Positions 7,940 to 15,879 of a stretch of DNA of 31,753 bases are shown here, piece after piece (position 1 is the first letter of the stretch; each line of letters opens with the position of its first letter). Under the pieces are notes generated by a model, which saw only the letters and a list, made by a program, of their open reading frames with translations, did no database searches and was not told the origin of the DNA. The translations under genes and the position numbers were made by a program. The DNA is taken from NCBI GenBank assembly GCA_045119035.1, contig JBGVCU010000048.1, positions 1 through 31,753 on the forward strand, in the 5' to 3' direction. The DNA comes from CAYVQA01 sp045119035. GTDB lineage: Bacteria; Bacillota_I; Bacilli_A; ML615J-28; CAG-313.

Positions 7940-8405
7940 CATATACTATAAAACTTAATTCTTCTAAATCAACTTTATTAATTACTTTATAATTAGATAA
8001 ATCAATTTCAGGAAAATAGACATCTCCAAGATATTCTTTATTTATTAAAGTAATATAAAGTTTATCTGCAACAGGTAATGTTTGTCTATAAACAGATGCA
8101 CCGCCAATGATAAATAACTCTTTATCAGTATTTTGATATTGTTTTATAAACTCATCTAAATCATTTACTTGAGTAATGGAATTATCCATAATTTCTAAAT
8201 CATTACATAAAACAAAATTATTTCGATTAGGTAAACTATGTCCTAAACGATTAAAAATTGAAAGATAAGTATTATATCCCATCAATACATCTTTATTCAT
8301 TGTTGTCTTTTTAAAATATTGTAAATCTTCTTTATAGTGCCATGGTAAATCATTACCTTTACCAATTAAATTATCTTTTGTCATTGCCCATATTAAACAA
8401 ATCAT
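7926..8405 (-). CDS. dfrA: Dihydrofolate reductase
   Basis: Reduces dihydrofolate to tetrahydrofolate with NADPH, recycling the dihydrofolate made by thymidylate synthase. At 159 residues it has family length. Visible are LIWAMTKDNLIGKGNDLPW (4-22), the substrate carboxylate D27, the folate-binding arginine R61 in LPNR, the FIIGGASVY glycine pair near residue 100, and the strand YITLIN. The usual MGRxT motif reads MGYNT (42-46), so the arginine that in E. coli (R44) contacts the NADPH phosphate is replaced by tyrosine. The start overlaps the thyA stop as ATGA, so translation is coupled. The gene's end lies inside a bidirectional terminator. Confidence 0.95.
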   Translation of the reverse strand: MICLIWAMTKDNLIGKGNDLPWHYKEDLQYFKKTTMNKDVLMGYNTYLSIFNRLGHSLPNRNNFVLCNDLEIMDNSITQVNDLDEFIKQYQNTDKELFIIGGASVYRQTLPVADKLYITLINKEYLGDVYFPEIDLSNYKVINKVDLEELSFIVYEKRL

Positions 8406-9283
8406 ACTGCAACCTCTCCTTTAATTCTAGGATATGGATGATAATCTGTAAGTTCAAAATCATCATAAGTAAAATCTGCAATATTATCACGTTTATTTTT
8501 TATAACCATCTTAGGTAAACTTCTAGGAGTTCTTGAAAGTTGTAAATTTACTTGATCAATTAAATTATTATAAATATGAGCATCACCAATTGTATGAACA
8601 AAATCACCAAGCTCTAGTCCACACACATGTGCAACCATCATTGTTAGTAATGCATATGATGCAATATTAAATGGTACACCTAAAAATACATCTGCAGAAC
8701 GTTGATATAACATACATGATAAACGATTTTCAATTACATAAAATTGAAACATTGTATGACATGGTGGAAGTGCCATTTGATCAATAAGCGCAGCATTCCA
8801 TGCATTAACAATTAATCTTCTTGAATCAGGATTAACTTTAATTTCTTCAATTACTTTATTTAGTTGGTCAACTACAATTCCATCAGGTCCTCTAAATCCA
8901 CGCCATTGTTGACCGTAAACTGGACCTAATTCGCCATGTTTTTTTGCAAAGTCTTCATCAGTTTTAATTTTTTCTACAAATTCATCAAGTGTTTCTCCAT
9001 TATAATCATCTGATTTTTTAAATGCTGCATATGGCCATTCATTCCAAATACGAACATTATTATCAACTAGATACTTAATATTTGTTTCACCCTTAATAAA
9101 CCATAGTAATTCATGAATAATTGATTTTAAATGTACTTTTTTTGTAGTACATAAAGGGAAACCTTCTTGAAGATTATAACGCATTTGATATCCAAAAATA
9201 CTGATCGTACCAACACCTGTACGGTCACTTTTTTTAATTCCTTCATTTTTTATTTTTTCAAGTAAATCTAAATATTGCTTCAT
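8402..9283 (-). CDS. thyA: Thymidylate synthase
   Basis: Converts dUMP to dTMP using methylenetetrahydrofolate, in the cytoplasm as a dimer. The 293-residue protein shows the dUMP phosphate arginine R21 in SDRTGVGT, the arginine pair R155-R156 in PDSRRLIV, and the catalytic cysteine C175 in ALPPCHTMFQFYV. The C-terminus YHPYPRIKGEVAV is intact. About 30 residues (roughly 83-115) are inserted relative to the short E. coli enzyme, a milder version of the Lactobacillus-type insertion. It has its own promoter (9314-9342) and an AGGGAG ribosome binding site, and overlaps dfrA by four bases. With dfrA it forms the normal dTMP/folate pair. Confidence 0.98.
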   Translation of the reverse strand: MKQYLDLLEKIKNEGIKKSDRTGVGTISIFGYQMRYNLQEGFPLCTTKKVHLKSIIHELLWFIKGETNIKYLVDNNVRIWNEWPYAAFKKSDDYNGETLDEFVEKIKTDEDFAKKHGELGPVYGQQWRGFRGPDGIVVDQLNKVIEEIKVNPDSRRLIVNAWNAALIDQMALPPCHTMFQFYVIENRLSCMLYQRSADVFLGVPFNIASYALLTMMVAHVCGLELGDFVHTIGDAHIYNNLIDQVNLQLSRTPRSLPKMVIKNKRDNIADFTYDDFELTDYHPYPRIKGEVAV

Positions 9284-9313
9284 AATCTTGAATCTCCCTA
9301 ATTAATTAAGACA

Positions 9314-9342
9314 ATTATACTAAAATAAGACATTTTTTTCAA
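9314..9342 (-). promoter_or_regulatory. Sigma-A promoter of thyA-dfrA
   Basis: On the complement, TTGAAA (9337-9342), 17 bases, TATAAT (9314-9319), about 30 bases before the thyA start. It lies between the ssb-like gene and thyA, so thyA-dfrA can be transcribed independently. Confidence 0.72.
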
Positions 9343-9355
9343 GTTAAATAATCTA

Positions 9356-9700
9356 TTACTTTTCTTCGTTTTTTAAAGTTTTAATAAAAGAAACATGTTC
9401 AACAATAATATCATTATTACGAATATTTTTCTTTTCATTTCCAACCACTACTTCGCTATTATGTGGACTAATTCTTCCTTTTATTCCAATAATTGAACCT
9501 TTTGTGCAGTATTCACAAACACTCTCAACTAACCCTTCCCACACAAGACACTTAATAAAATCTGTATCAACTCCTCCTTCTACATTTTTAAAAGGTCTTA
9601 CTACAGCAAGAACCAAATTTGCCAAAGTTTGATTCTTTTCAGTAACAATCTTTGTAGGTTGTTCAACCACTCTTCCAACCAAAATAACATTATTTATCAT
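9356..9700 (-). CDS. ssb: Short single-stranded DNA-binding protein (SSB paralogue)
   Basis: A 114-residue OB-fold protein. The N-terminus MINNVILVGRVVEQPT, the strand LANLVLAVVRPF, the segment DTDFIKCLVWEGLVESVCEYCTKG (about 46-69) with the conserved tryptophan, and the strand IIGIKGRIS match bacterial SSB. The family normally has about 160-180 residues, with a flexible tail ending in an acidic DDDIPF-like tip that recruits partners. Here the protein ends in KTLKNEEK directly after the OB fold, so it resembles the small accessory SSBs (SsbB/YwpH type) rather than the replicative one. It has a strong GGGGGG-containing ribosome binding site and a consensus promoter, and lies on the same strand just upstream of thyA. 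Confidence 0.85.
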   Translation of the reverse strand: MINNVILVGRVVEQPTKIVTEKNQTLANLVLAVVRPFKNVEGGVDTDFIKCLVWEGLVESVCEYCTKGSIIGIKGRISPHNSEVVVGNEKKNIRNNDIIVEHVSFIKTLKNEEK

Positions 9701-9731
9701 AATATCCCCCCTATTTAATAATGTTATTTAT

Positions 9732-9760
9732 ATTATACAAATTTTGAATAATGTTGTCAA
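9732..9760 (-). promoter_or_regulatory. Consensus sigma-A promoter of the ssb-like gene
   Basis: On the complement, a perfect TTGACA (9755-9760), 17 bases, and a perfect TATAAT (9732-9737). It is the only promoter in the window matching both hexamers exactly, which predicts strong constitutive expression unless repressed. Confidence 0.82.
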
Positions 9761-9904
9761 ATTGCTATTTTTAAAGATTTTTTAAATTAAATAACTTATA
9801 TTGTCAATTTAAAGTTAAGAACTTTTCATTTACTTATTAAAATCTCTGAATAAAAATAAATATTACACAATTTATTTTTTTAAAATAAAAGTTATAGTTT
9901 TTTT

Positions 9905-9934
9905 GAAAATAATTCCAATATTTTGGGAATACTA
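9905..9934 (+). promoter_or_regulatory. Possible sigma-G (forespore) promoter of the ger operon
   Basis: GAAAA (9905-9909), an 18-base spacer and AATACTA (9928-9934). Against the sigma-G pattern GHATR and CATWHTA each element has one mismatch. A TATAAT at 9933-9938 overlaps but has no acceptable -35 box. ATTCC and GGAAT (9912-9916, 9926-9930) also form a small inverted repeat inside the spacer. Forespore expression is what is known for ger operons in Bacillus, and the sequence only suggests it here. Confidence 0.4.
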
Positions 9935-9961
9935 TAATATAACTAAATTTAGGAGAATTAT

Positions 9962-10987
9962 ATGAAAATAAGTAAGAAACTATTTCTATTTAACTTTATA
10001 TTAACAAACATTATTACTTTCGAAATATTATTTTCTTCTTCCTTAATATATAATAATAAAATTAATGCACCAATTATTATTTTATTATTTGGTTTAATTG
10101 TTTTATTATTTCTATCAATATATCCAAACATCTATCATAAATTATTAAATATTATTTTTAAACATAAAATAATTCGATTTATCCTTTTAATATATTTACT
10201 ATTTTTCATCTGTTATTCATTTGGAATGATTACTTTTATTTTAAATCATTGGTTTTATCATAAAAGTCCTTTTTTTATAATTTTAATTTTTCTTCTTTTG
10301 CCTTCACTAATAATATCAAAGAATCATCATTTTATATTTTATATGGGATTTATATTAGGAATATTTGTTATAATATTTAATTTACTTCCAATCTTTAACT
10401 CTATTCCTAGAAATTTCTATTTTATAAAAGAATTAAAATTAGATTTAAATTATAAAACTTTCTTTTTAATGTTTGTTGTATTAGATTTTTTTATAATGTT
10501 AATATACTCAAATAATTTACATGAGAAACTTTCCAAAAAAAATATTTTTATATCAACTTTAATAATAATTCTAACATCTTTTTTAATGCTTTTAGAAAAT
10601 TATTTATTTTTAACACCTGATGTATTTGATAGTACAATTAATCCTAGTTTTTATAAATATAAAATATATTTTGTAAATTATTTAATTGATAATATTGATA
10701 TTATTTTAATCGTTAATATTATTTATTTTTGTTTTACTAAACTATCTTTCTATTTAAATTTATTTAATAAATTCTTTAATCAATATAAAAATAAAACACT
10801 TAATATTTTATCTTATATTATTATTTATCTTATCAGTATTTTTTCTTACTTGATAATTTTTAATGAAAAATTAATTATAAATAAAATAAGTGTTTATTTA
10901 ACAATTATACTAATACTAGTTTTCTTTATTTCAATTTTTTATAAAAAGGAGGTAAATAATGAATATCTACCAGAAAATAATGAGTAA
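9962..10987 (+). CDS. gerAB: GerAB-type spore germination permease (germinant receptor B subunit), divergent
   Basis: Integral membrane protein of 341 residues with about ten hydrophobic helices spread over the whole length and only short polar loops, as in the GerAB/GerKB subfamily of APC-type permeases. In Bacillus the B subunit of a Ger receptor binds the germinant amino acid or nucleoside in the inner spore membrane. Direct sequence similarity is weak, and the call rests mainly on topology, length and the following gerAA and gerAC genes. The AGGAGA ribosome binding site precedes the ATG at 9962. It overlaps gerAA by 29 bases. Composition is extremely rich in I, L, F, N and K. Confidence 0.72.
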   Translation: MKISKKLFLFNFILTNIITFEILFSSSLIYNNKINAPIIILLFGLIVLLFLSIYPNIYHKLLNIIFKHKIIRFILLIYLLFFICYSFGMITFILNHWFYHKSPFFIILIFLLLPSLIISKNHHFIFYMGFILGIFVIIFNLLPIFNSIPRNFYFIKELKLDLNYKTFFLMFVVLDFFIMLIYSNNLHEKLSKKNIFISTLIIILTSFLMLLENYLFLTPDVFDSTINPSFYKYKIYFVNYLIDNIDIILIVNIIYFCFTKLSFYLNLFNKFFNQYKNKTLNILSYIIIYLISIFSYLIIFNEKLIINKISVYLTIILILVFFISIFYKKEVNNEYLPENNE

Positions 10988-12323
10988 TTATCAAAACAGA
11001 GAAGATTATAAAATAAGTACAATTAAAATAAATGATTTTATTATGGATTTCATCTTTATTCAGGGAATGACAGATCTTAAATTTTTTATTAGTTATCTTC
11101 TTCCTTTTATATCAGATGACAACTATAAAATATTAAATAATTATATTCCTTCTTATTGTTCTAAAATAGATGAATATACATTAACTAATTTTGATTATTT
11201 ATTGTCAATGGGAAATTTAATAATAATAATTAGTAAAATTAATGATGACAAAAAATATTATTATCATTTCCCGCTTAATATACTTCCCAAAAGAGCTCCA
11301 AGTGAATCTCATTTAGATCCATCAAATCTATTTCAATCTAGAGATGGACTCATAGAGGATGCTAAAGATAATTTGTTACTTATTAAAAAAAGAATTAAAA
11401 CAGATAAATTAAAAATTAAAAGATATAATTTTGGTAAGAACTCTTTAAACGATGTTTATATGTTATATCATGAAGATTATAAAGATAAAGAATATATTAA
11501 AAGAATTGATGAAACATTAAATAACAATATAAATACTGATATAACTTCCATTAATACTTTATGTGGTCTATTTGAAACAAGTTCTCTTGTGCCAACTACA
11601 AATTGCAGCGGTAATACTGAATATCTAGTAGAAAATATTTTAAAAGGTAAAGTTGTATTACTAAGTGATTGCAATTGTGTTGGTGTAATTTTACCTACAA
11701 TGTTTTCAAATTTTACTACAACAAAAGATGAATTAGATTCTCCAAAATTCAATTCGATATATAAACGATGTTTAGTTCTTATTTGTATGTTTTTTTCAAT
11801 CTATTTTTTAGGTTTTTTTGTTGCTGTATGTAACTATCATTCCAGTATTCTTTCTTTAAAAATTATCGGAATTATTAAAATTACCGAGGTTGGAACAATT
11901 TTACCAATGTTTTTTGAAATTTGTCTTATTATGTTATGTTTTGAATTATATAATCTATCTATTTCAAGGTCACCTCTAGGATATGTTCAAAATATTGTTG
12001 TTTTATTTGGTGGTGTAATTGTAGGACAAAATATCGTTAATAGTGGTATTGTTGGACCTTTTGTTCTTTTAATATCTTCTTTATGTTATATTGCGGGGTA
12101 TTCTATTTCAAATAATCCTCGTTTTTTAACATCTATTTCCATCTTTAGATTTATAATTTTATTTTTCAGTTTTTGTTTCGGATTAATTGGTTTTTTTGTT
12201 AGTTCAATCTTAATTACTTATTATTTATTTAAACAAAAATCAGTAACAGAACCATATTTATCTCCATTTTTTCCAACAAATACTAAAAAAATTAAATCCT
12301 ATTTTAAACCGGAGAACAATTAA
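10959..12323 (+). CDS. gerAA: GerAA-type spore germination protein (receptor A subunit)
   Basis: A subunit of a nutrient germinant receptor, 454 residues. The N-terminal 270 residues are largely soluble. They include the family segment SRDGLIEDAKDNLLLIKKRI (127-146), corresponding to the GPREGFxE region, and the KVVLLSDCNCVGVILPT strand pair (231-247). About five transmembrane helices follow between 270 and 425. The C-terminal core holds GGVIVGQNIVNSGIVGP (351-367), the usual GerA signature around VIGQAAVxAGIVSP. The Bacillus family is about 480 residues, so this is slightly short. A strong AAAGGAGG ribosome binding site lies inside the end of gerAB. The stop shares a base with the gerAC start (TAATG). 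Confidence 0.9.
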   Translation: MNIYQKIMSNYQNREDYKISTIKINDFIMDFIFIQGMTDLKFFISYLLPFISDDNYKILNNYIPSYCSKIDEYTLTNFDYLLSMGNLIIIISKINDDKKYYYHFPLNILPKRAPSESHLDPSNLFQSRDGLIEDAKDNLLLIKKRIKTDKLKIKRYNFGKNSLNDVYMLYHEDYKDKEYIKRIDETLNNNINTDITSINTLCGLFETSSLVPTTNCSGNTEYLVENILKGKVVLLSDCNCVGVILPTMFSNFTTTKDELDSPKFNSIYKRCLVLICMFFSIYFLGFFVAVCNYHSSILSLKIIGIIKITEVGTILPMFFEICLIMLCFELYNLSISRSPLGYVQNIVVLFGGVIVGQNIVNSGIVGPFVLLISSLCYIAGYSISNNPRFLTSISIFRFIILFFSFCFGLIGFFVSSILITYYLFKQKSVTEPYLSPFFPTNTKKIKSYFKPENN

Positions 12324-13357
12324 TGAAAAAATATTTCATATTACTAATTATATTATTAATGTCTTTGACTAGTTGTTTTGATTATAGAGAAATAAATGCC
12401 TATTACTATGCATCTTCGATGGGCTTATCTTATAATGAAGAAAATCAAAAATTCACTGTAACCTTATATATTTTAAATACTTTAAATATGTCTAATGTTA
12501 TTAACTCCAAATCAGGTAATCAATCCTTAGCCTACATTGCTAAATACGAAGATAAAAGTATTCTTAATTGTCTTCATCAAATATTTCAAAACTCAGATAT
12601 AAATATAGATTTAAGACATTTACGAAGTGTTTTATTTGAAAACAATTTTATTACAAAAGAAAACTTAGAAAATTTTATCAATTTTGTTGTTGATGATATT
12701 AATTGTTATTTTAATTTTGCTGTTTATGTATGTAATAATAACGAAATTGATGAAATATTTAAAGTTAATAATTTCACAGAAACTTCTGCATATAACACAC
12801 TTTTAACAAATGCTAATAATTATTCTAATTATAAAATACCTTATTGTAATGATTTTATAAATGATTTTTATTCAGCTTCAATAAATAAAAAATATCCAAT
12901 TGTATTATATAAAAAAGACGTATTTACTCATAATGAAGAAAAATATCATACTATTTATTTTGGAGGTTATTCTGCTTTAGACGAAAATAATAAAGCTGTT
13001 TTTTATTTAGAAGATTCATATCCGGCTGTTATTTATCTAAACAATCGTACAAATTTTGAAATTAGCATAATAGATAAAAATCTATTTTATAATATAACAT
13101 CTTATAAAATAGATTATTTATTTAAAAATGATAAGTTTTATATTAAATTTAATATAGAAGGTTTTGAATTAAACTCAAAAAATACTGATGAAGAATTAAA
13201 AGAGTATTTCATAACTTTATTTAATAATCTAATTAATGATTTAAAATTAAATAATACTGATTTATTAAATATTAATCATTATGCTAAATTAAAAAAGAGT
13301 AGTTTAGATTATAAAACTACTCCTATAGAATATGAATTTAATATTAAGCTTCTTTAG
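12323..13357 (+). CDS. gerAC: GerAC-type germination lipoprotein (receptor C subunit)
   Basis: Third receptor subunit, a lipoprotein on the outer face of the inner spore membrane. The signal peptide MKKYFILLIILLMSLTSC ends in a lipobox LTSC with the lipidated cysteine at residue 18. Directly after it, FDYREINAYYYASSMGLSY matches the W/F-D-x-R-E-I motif that opens mature GerAC proteins. Total length is 344 residues, somewhat shorter than the 370-400 usual in Bacillus. The gene is coupled to gerAA by a one-base overlap. Its last 14 bases overlap the end of the convergent OFA transporter gene, and that gene's terminator is encoded within codons near the gerAC 3' end. No clear terminator for the ger operon itself is visible. 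Confidence 0.9.
   Translation: MKKYFILLIILLMSLTSCFDYREINAYYYASSMGLSYNEENQKFTVTLYILNTLNMSNVINSKSGNQSLAYIAKYEDKSILNCLHQIFQNSDINIDLRHLRSVLFENNFITKENLENFINFVVDDINCYFNFAVYVCNNNEIDEIFKVNNFTETSAYNTLLTNANNYSNYKIPYCNDFINDFYSASINKKYPIVLYKKDVFTHNEEKYHTIYFGGYSALDENNKAVFYLEDSYPAVIYLNNRTNFEISIIDKNLFYNITSYKIDYLFKNDKFYIKFNIEGFELNSKNTDEELKEYFITLFNNLINDLKLNNTDLLNINHYAKLKKSSLDYKTTPIEYEFNIKLL
13291..13322 (-). terminator. Terminator of the M16/OFA operon, inside gerAC
   Basis: A 9-bp stem (13297-13305 with 13314-13322, GAGTAGTTT and its complement), 8-base loop, followed on the minus strand by six T. It works only for minus-strand transcripts ending after the OFA transporter (stop at 13344), yet it lies within the gerAC coding sequence. 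Confidence 0.8.
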
Positions 13358-14594
13358 ATTTAATTTTATTTACTTTAATAAATACATTAACTAAAATAAA
13401 CCCTAAAAGTCCTAAGAAACCAACAACTAATAAGCTTAAAGCATAACTTGATGATACTTCAAATAAAGAATTTGCAATAACAGGTCCAAAATAACTACCT
13501 AAAGCAAACCCGATAAACATAATACCATAATTTACACCATTATATTTAAGTCCAAATGTTTGTGGAGTAAGTGCTGGGTAAACCCCCATGCTTCCTCCAT
13601 AACACATTGCAACAATTACCGCAAAAATAATAAATAAAACTAAAATTTCATTTTGAATTACAAAATATAAAATAAAGCTACATACAGTAACTAACGATGT
13701 CATAATAAGTAATGTTTTATTTGCACCAATTTTATCAGAAATAAAACCAAATATTAATCTACCAAGTGTATTACCAATAGCAATAATACTTACAATAAGA
13801 GCAGCTTTTTCAGCTTTAATATGTCCAACAGCTTGAGATATTTGTGAACCTTGGCTAATTAGCATTAATCCAGCAGTCGCAAAAATTGTAAATATTGCGA
13901 TCATAATATAAAATCTTAAATCTTTTAACATCTCTTTCCAATTTTTTGAAGGGATGTCTTTTTTATTTAGATTTGCTTTTTGAGTAAAATTATCAGGAAC
14001 AAAATTTGCTGGTGCTTCTTTAATAAAGAACCCCGCAATAAATACTAATACAATAAATAAAACACCTAATACTTTAAATGCATATAAAGTCCCACTCGAA
14101 TTAATTAAACTATTAATTACTGGTGGAAATATAATTGCACCAGCACCAAATGCAGCTGTAACTAATCCTGATGCTAAACCTTTCTTATCTGGAAAAAGTC
14201 TTACAGTATTGCTGATAGTGATACCATAAGCAAGAGCACTACCAAACCCACATACAATACCGTAAGTTATGTATAACATCCAAAGTTTACTTATAAAACC
14301 TGATAAAATAAGTCCTAAACCAAATAAAATTCCTCCAGCCCAAATAACAATACGTGGGCTACCAAGTTTTTTTTGTAATGTTGGACCTAAAATCATACAG
14401 ATTGGAGAAACACCGCTACATATAGTAAAAGCTAAAGCAAGTTGTTGTTTAGAAACAAATACTTTAAAAATAACAGGTGCTTCTAAAAATAGACCCGCTT
14501 GAAATACACTCCAAGCAAAGGCTGTTCCAATACAAATATTAACGACAATTGTCGCAATTAAAATATACCATCTATTTTTTGTTAAATTGCTCAT
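13344..14594 (-). CDS. OFA-family MFS transporter (oxalate/formate antiporter-like)
   Basis: Major facilitator with 12 predicted transmembrane helices, 416 residues from the chosen start. The first helix shows CIGTAFAWSVFQAG, typical of the oxalate:formate antiporter (OFA) branch, and the fold repeats at LGRLIFGFISDKIGANK, the MFS loop 8-9 motif matching the loop 2-3 A-motif. Real OFA substrates vary (oxalate, formate, lactate, others), so the carried molecule is unknown. An in-frame ATG at 14663 would add 23 residues overlapping the upstream peptidase gene. The ATG at 14594 has an AAAGG ribosome binding site and follows that gene's stop by 10 bases, so I prefer it. Last gene of the ymfF-ymfH-like operon. 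Confidence 0.87.
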   Translation of the reverse strand: MSNLTKNRWYILIATIVVNICIGTAFAWSVFQAGLFLEAPVIFKVFVSKQQLALAFTICSGVSPICMILGPTLQKKLGSPRIVIWAGGILFGLGLILSGFISKLWMLYITYGIVCGFGSALAYGITISNTVRLFPDKKGLASGLVTAAFGAGAIIFPPVINSLINSSGTLYAFKVLGVLFIVLVFIAGFFIKEAPANFVPDNFTQKANLNKKDIPSKNWKEMLKDLRFYIMIAIFTIFATAGLMLISQGSQISQAVGHIKAEKAALIVSIIAIGNTLGRLIFGFISDKIGANKTLLIMTSLVTVCSFILYFVIQNEILVLFIIFAVIVAMCYGGSMGVYPALTPQTFGLKYNGVNYGIMFIGFALGSYFGPVIANSLFEVSSSYALSLLVVGFLGLLGFILVNVFIKVNKIKSKEA

Positions 14595-14604
14595 AAAAAT
14601 ACCT

Positions 14605-15879
14605 TTATTTCTTATAAAATGTATTAATCGTAATACATTCTTCATTAATATATTTTTTAACATCTTCTAAATCTTCAATTGTTAAATTGATGATTGTATC
14701 AAGATAAACCTCTGGAGTAATATTACGGTGTAAATATTCATCAAATACATTTTTAATGTATTCATAATTATTCATTCCGTGTACAAATCCAGCATAAAAC
14801 TTATTTTTAATTTTTATAAATTTATCAAGATCAATTTTATCTTCTTTAATATTTAATAATAGTTTTTTAAATTTATCATTAAATTTATCAACTTCTAAAA
14901 TATCAATTGAAAATTCTATATATTGTGCTAATTTATAAAAAGCACATACATAGTTAAATGAATCATTCATTAATTTTTTGTTTTCTAAAACATTATAATA
15001 TACACCTGTATATTGAAAATAGTAATTCATTAACATTCCAAATGCAAATGTTGTTCTAAAAAATTCATCATTTTTTAAATGATTAAAATTTAATTTTAAT
15101 CCAATCGATGTCTTTGGTATCATTAAATCTTTTGAATCACTAGAGAAAGATTTAACTACATTATGTTCTTCTTTAGGATAAAGAATTTCTAATTCAGATA
15201 GTTTATTAAATTTTTTATCACTTTGATTTTTTCTAATAACATCTAAAATATGATTATAATTAACTCCTCCAATTACAACAAGAGTCATATTTGTTGGATG
15301 ATAAAAATATTCATAAGCTTCATTTAATAATTCTTTAGAAATATCTTTTATTGTATCAACTGTTCCACCAATTTCATTTTTTAACGGACATTTATGAAAT
15401 AAATTTTGTAGTAAACCACTGGATAATTGCTCATCAAAGTTATCATTAATCATATTAATTTCTTGTTCAATAATTTTTCTTTCATTATCAACTATTTTAT
15501 CTGAAAAATAAGGAGTTTGAACAAAATCTAATAAAAGATTTAAACACTCATCAACATTACTTACGGTATTAAAGTAATAAGTAGTTTGAGTTTTAGATGT
15601 ATAGGCGTTAACTTCAGCACCTAATGCTTCAAATAATACAGTAGCATCTTTATCATCATCTATATGAAAAACAATATGTTCTAAAAAATGAGTAATGCCT
15701 TCTGGAAAGGTTTTATTTTCTTTTGTTACTTTATCAATTAAATTAATATCAATTGAACCATAATTAGTTGTGAAAAAAGCAGAAACTTTTTTAAACAATG
15801 GTTTTTCTATAACAATTACTTTTAATCCATTAGAAAGTGTATCCACATGATAATTAAATTTAAAATCAAATTTATTCAT
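14605..15879 (-). CDS. ymfH: M16 family zinc peptidase (YmfH-like)
   Basis: Insulinase/pitrilysin-type peptidase of 424 residues. The inverted zinc motif HFLEH is at residues 64-68 of the chosen start (HFLEHIVFH), and the third ligand is expected in the downstream acidic helix containing RKIIEQEINM. Two M16 domains fill the chain. In Bacillus, YmfF and YmfH form an adjacent pair, one catalytic and one not; related heterodimers such as AlbE/AlbF process peptides. The substrate here is unknown. The possible upstream starts at 15900 and 15885 lie deep in the preceding gene. The ATG at 15879 has a GGTGAT ribosome binding site at good distance and overlaps the upstream gene by 8 bases. Confidence 0.9.
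   Translation of the reverse strand: MNKFDFKFNYHVDTLSNGLKVIVIEKPLFKKVSAFFTTNYGSIDINLIDKVTKENKTFPEGITHFLEHIVFHIDDDKDATVLFEALGAEVNAYTSKTQTTYYFNTVSNVDECLNLLLDFVQTPYFSDKIVDNERKIIEQEINMINDNFDEQLSSGLLQNLFHKCPLKNEIGGTVDTIKDISKELLNEAYEYFYHPTNMTLVVIGGVNYNHILDVIRKNQSDKKFNKLSELEILYPKEEHNVVKSFSSDSKDLMIPKTSIGLKLNFNHLKNDEFFRTTFAFGMLMNYYFQYTGVYYNVLENKKLMNDSFNYVCAFYKLAQYIEFSIDILEVDKFNDKFKKLLLNIKEDKIDLDKFIKIKNKFYAGFVHGMNNYEYIKNVFDEYLHRNITPEVYLDTIINLTIEDLEDVKKYINEECITINTFYKK

Noticed and set aside
8402..8405. Mycoplasma-like code with TGA as tryptophan
   Set aside because: TGA is used as a true stop at the thyA end (ATGA overlap with dfrA), and tryptophan is encoded by TGG throughout.
14595..14663. Upstream ATG adding 23 residues to the OFA transporter
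   Set aside because: It would overlap the peptidase gene by about 58 bases and lacks a good ribosome binding site. The ATG at 14594 is better placed before the first helix.
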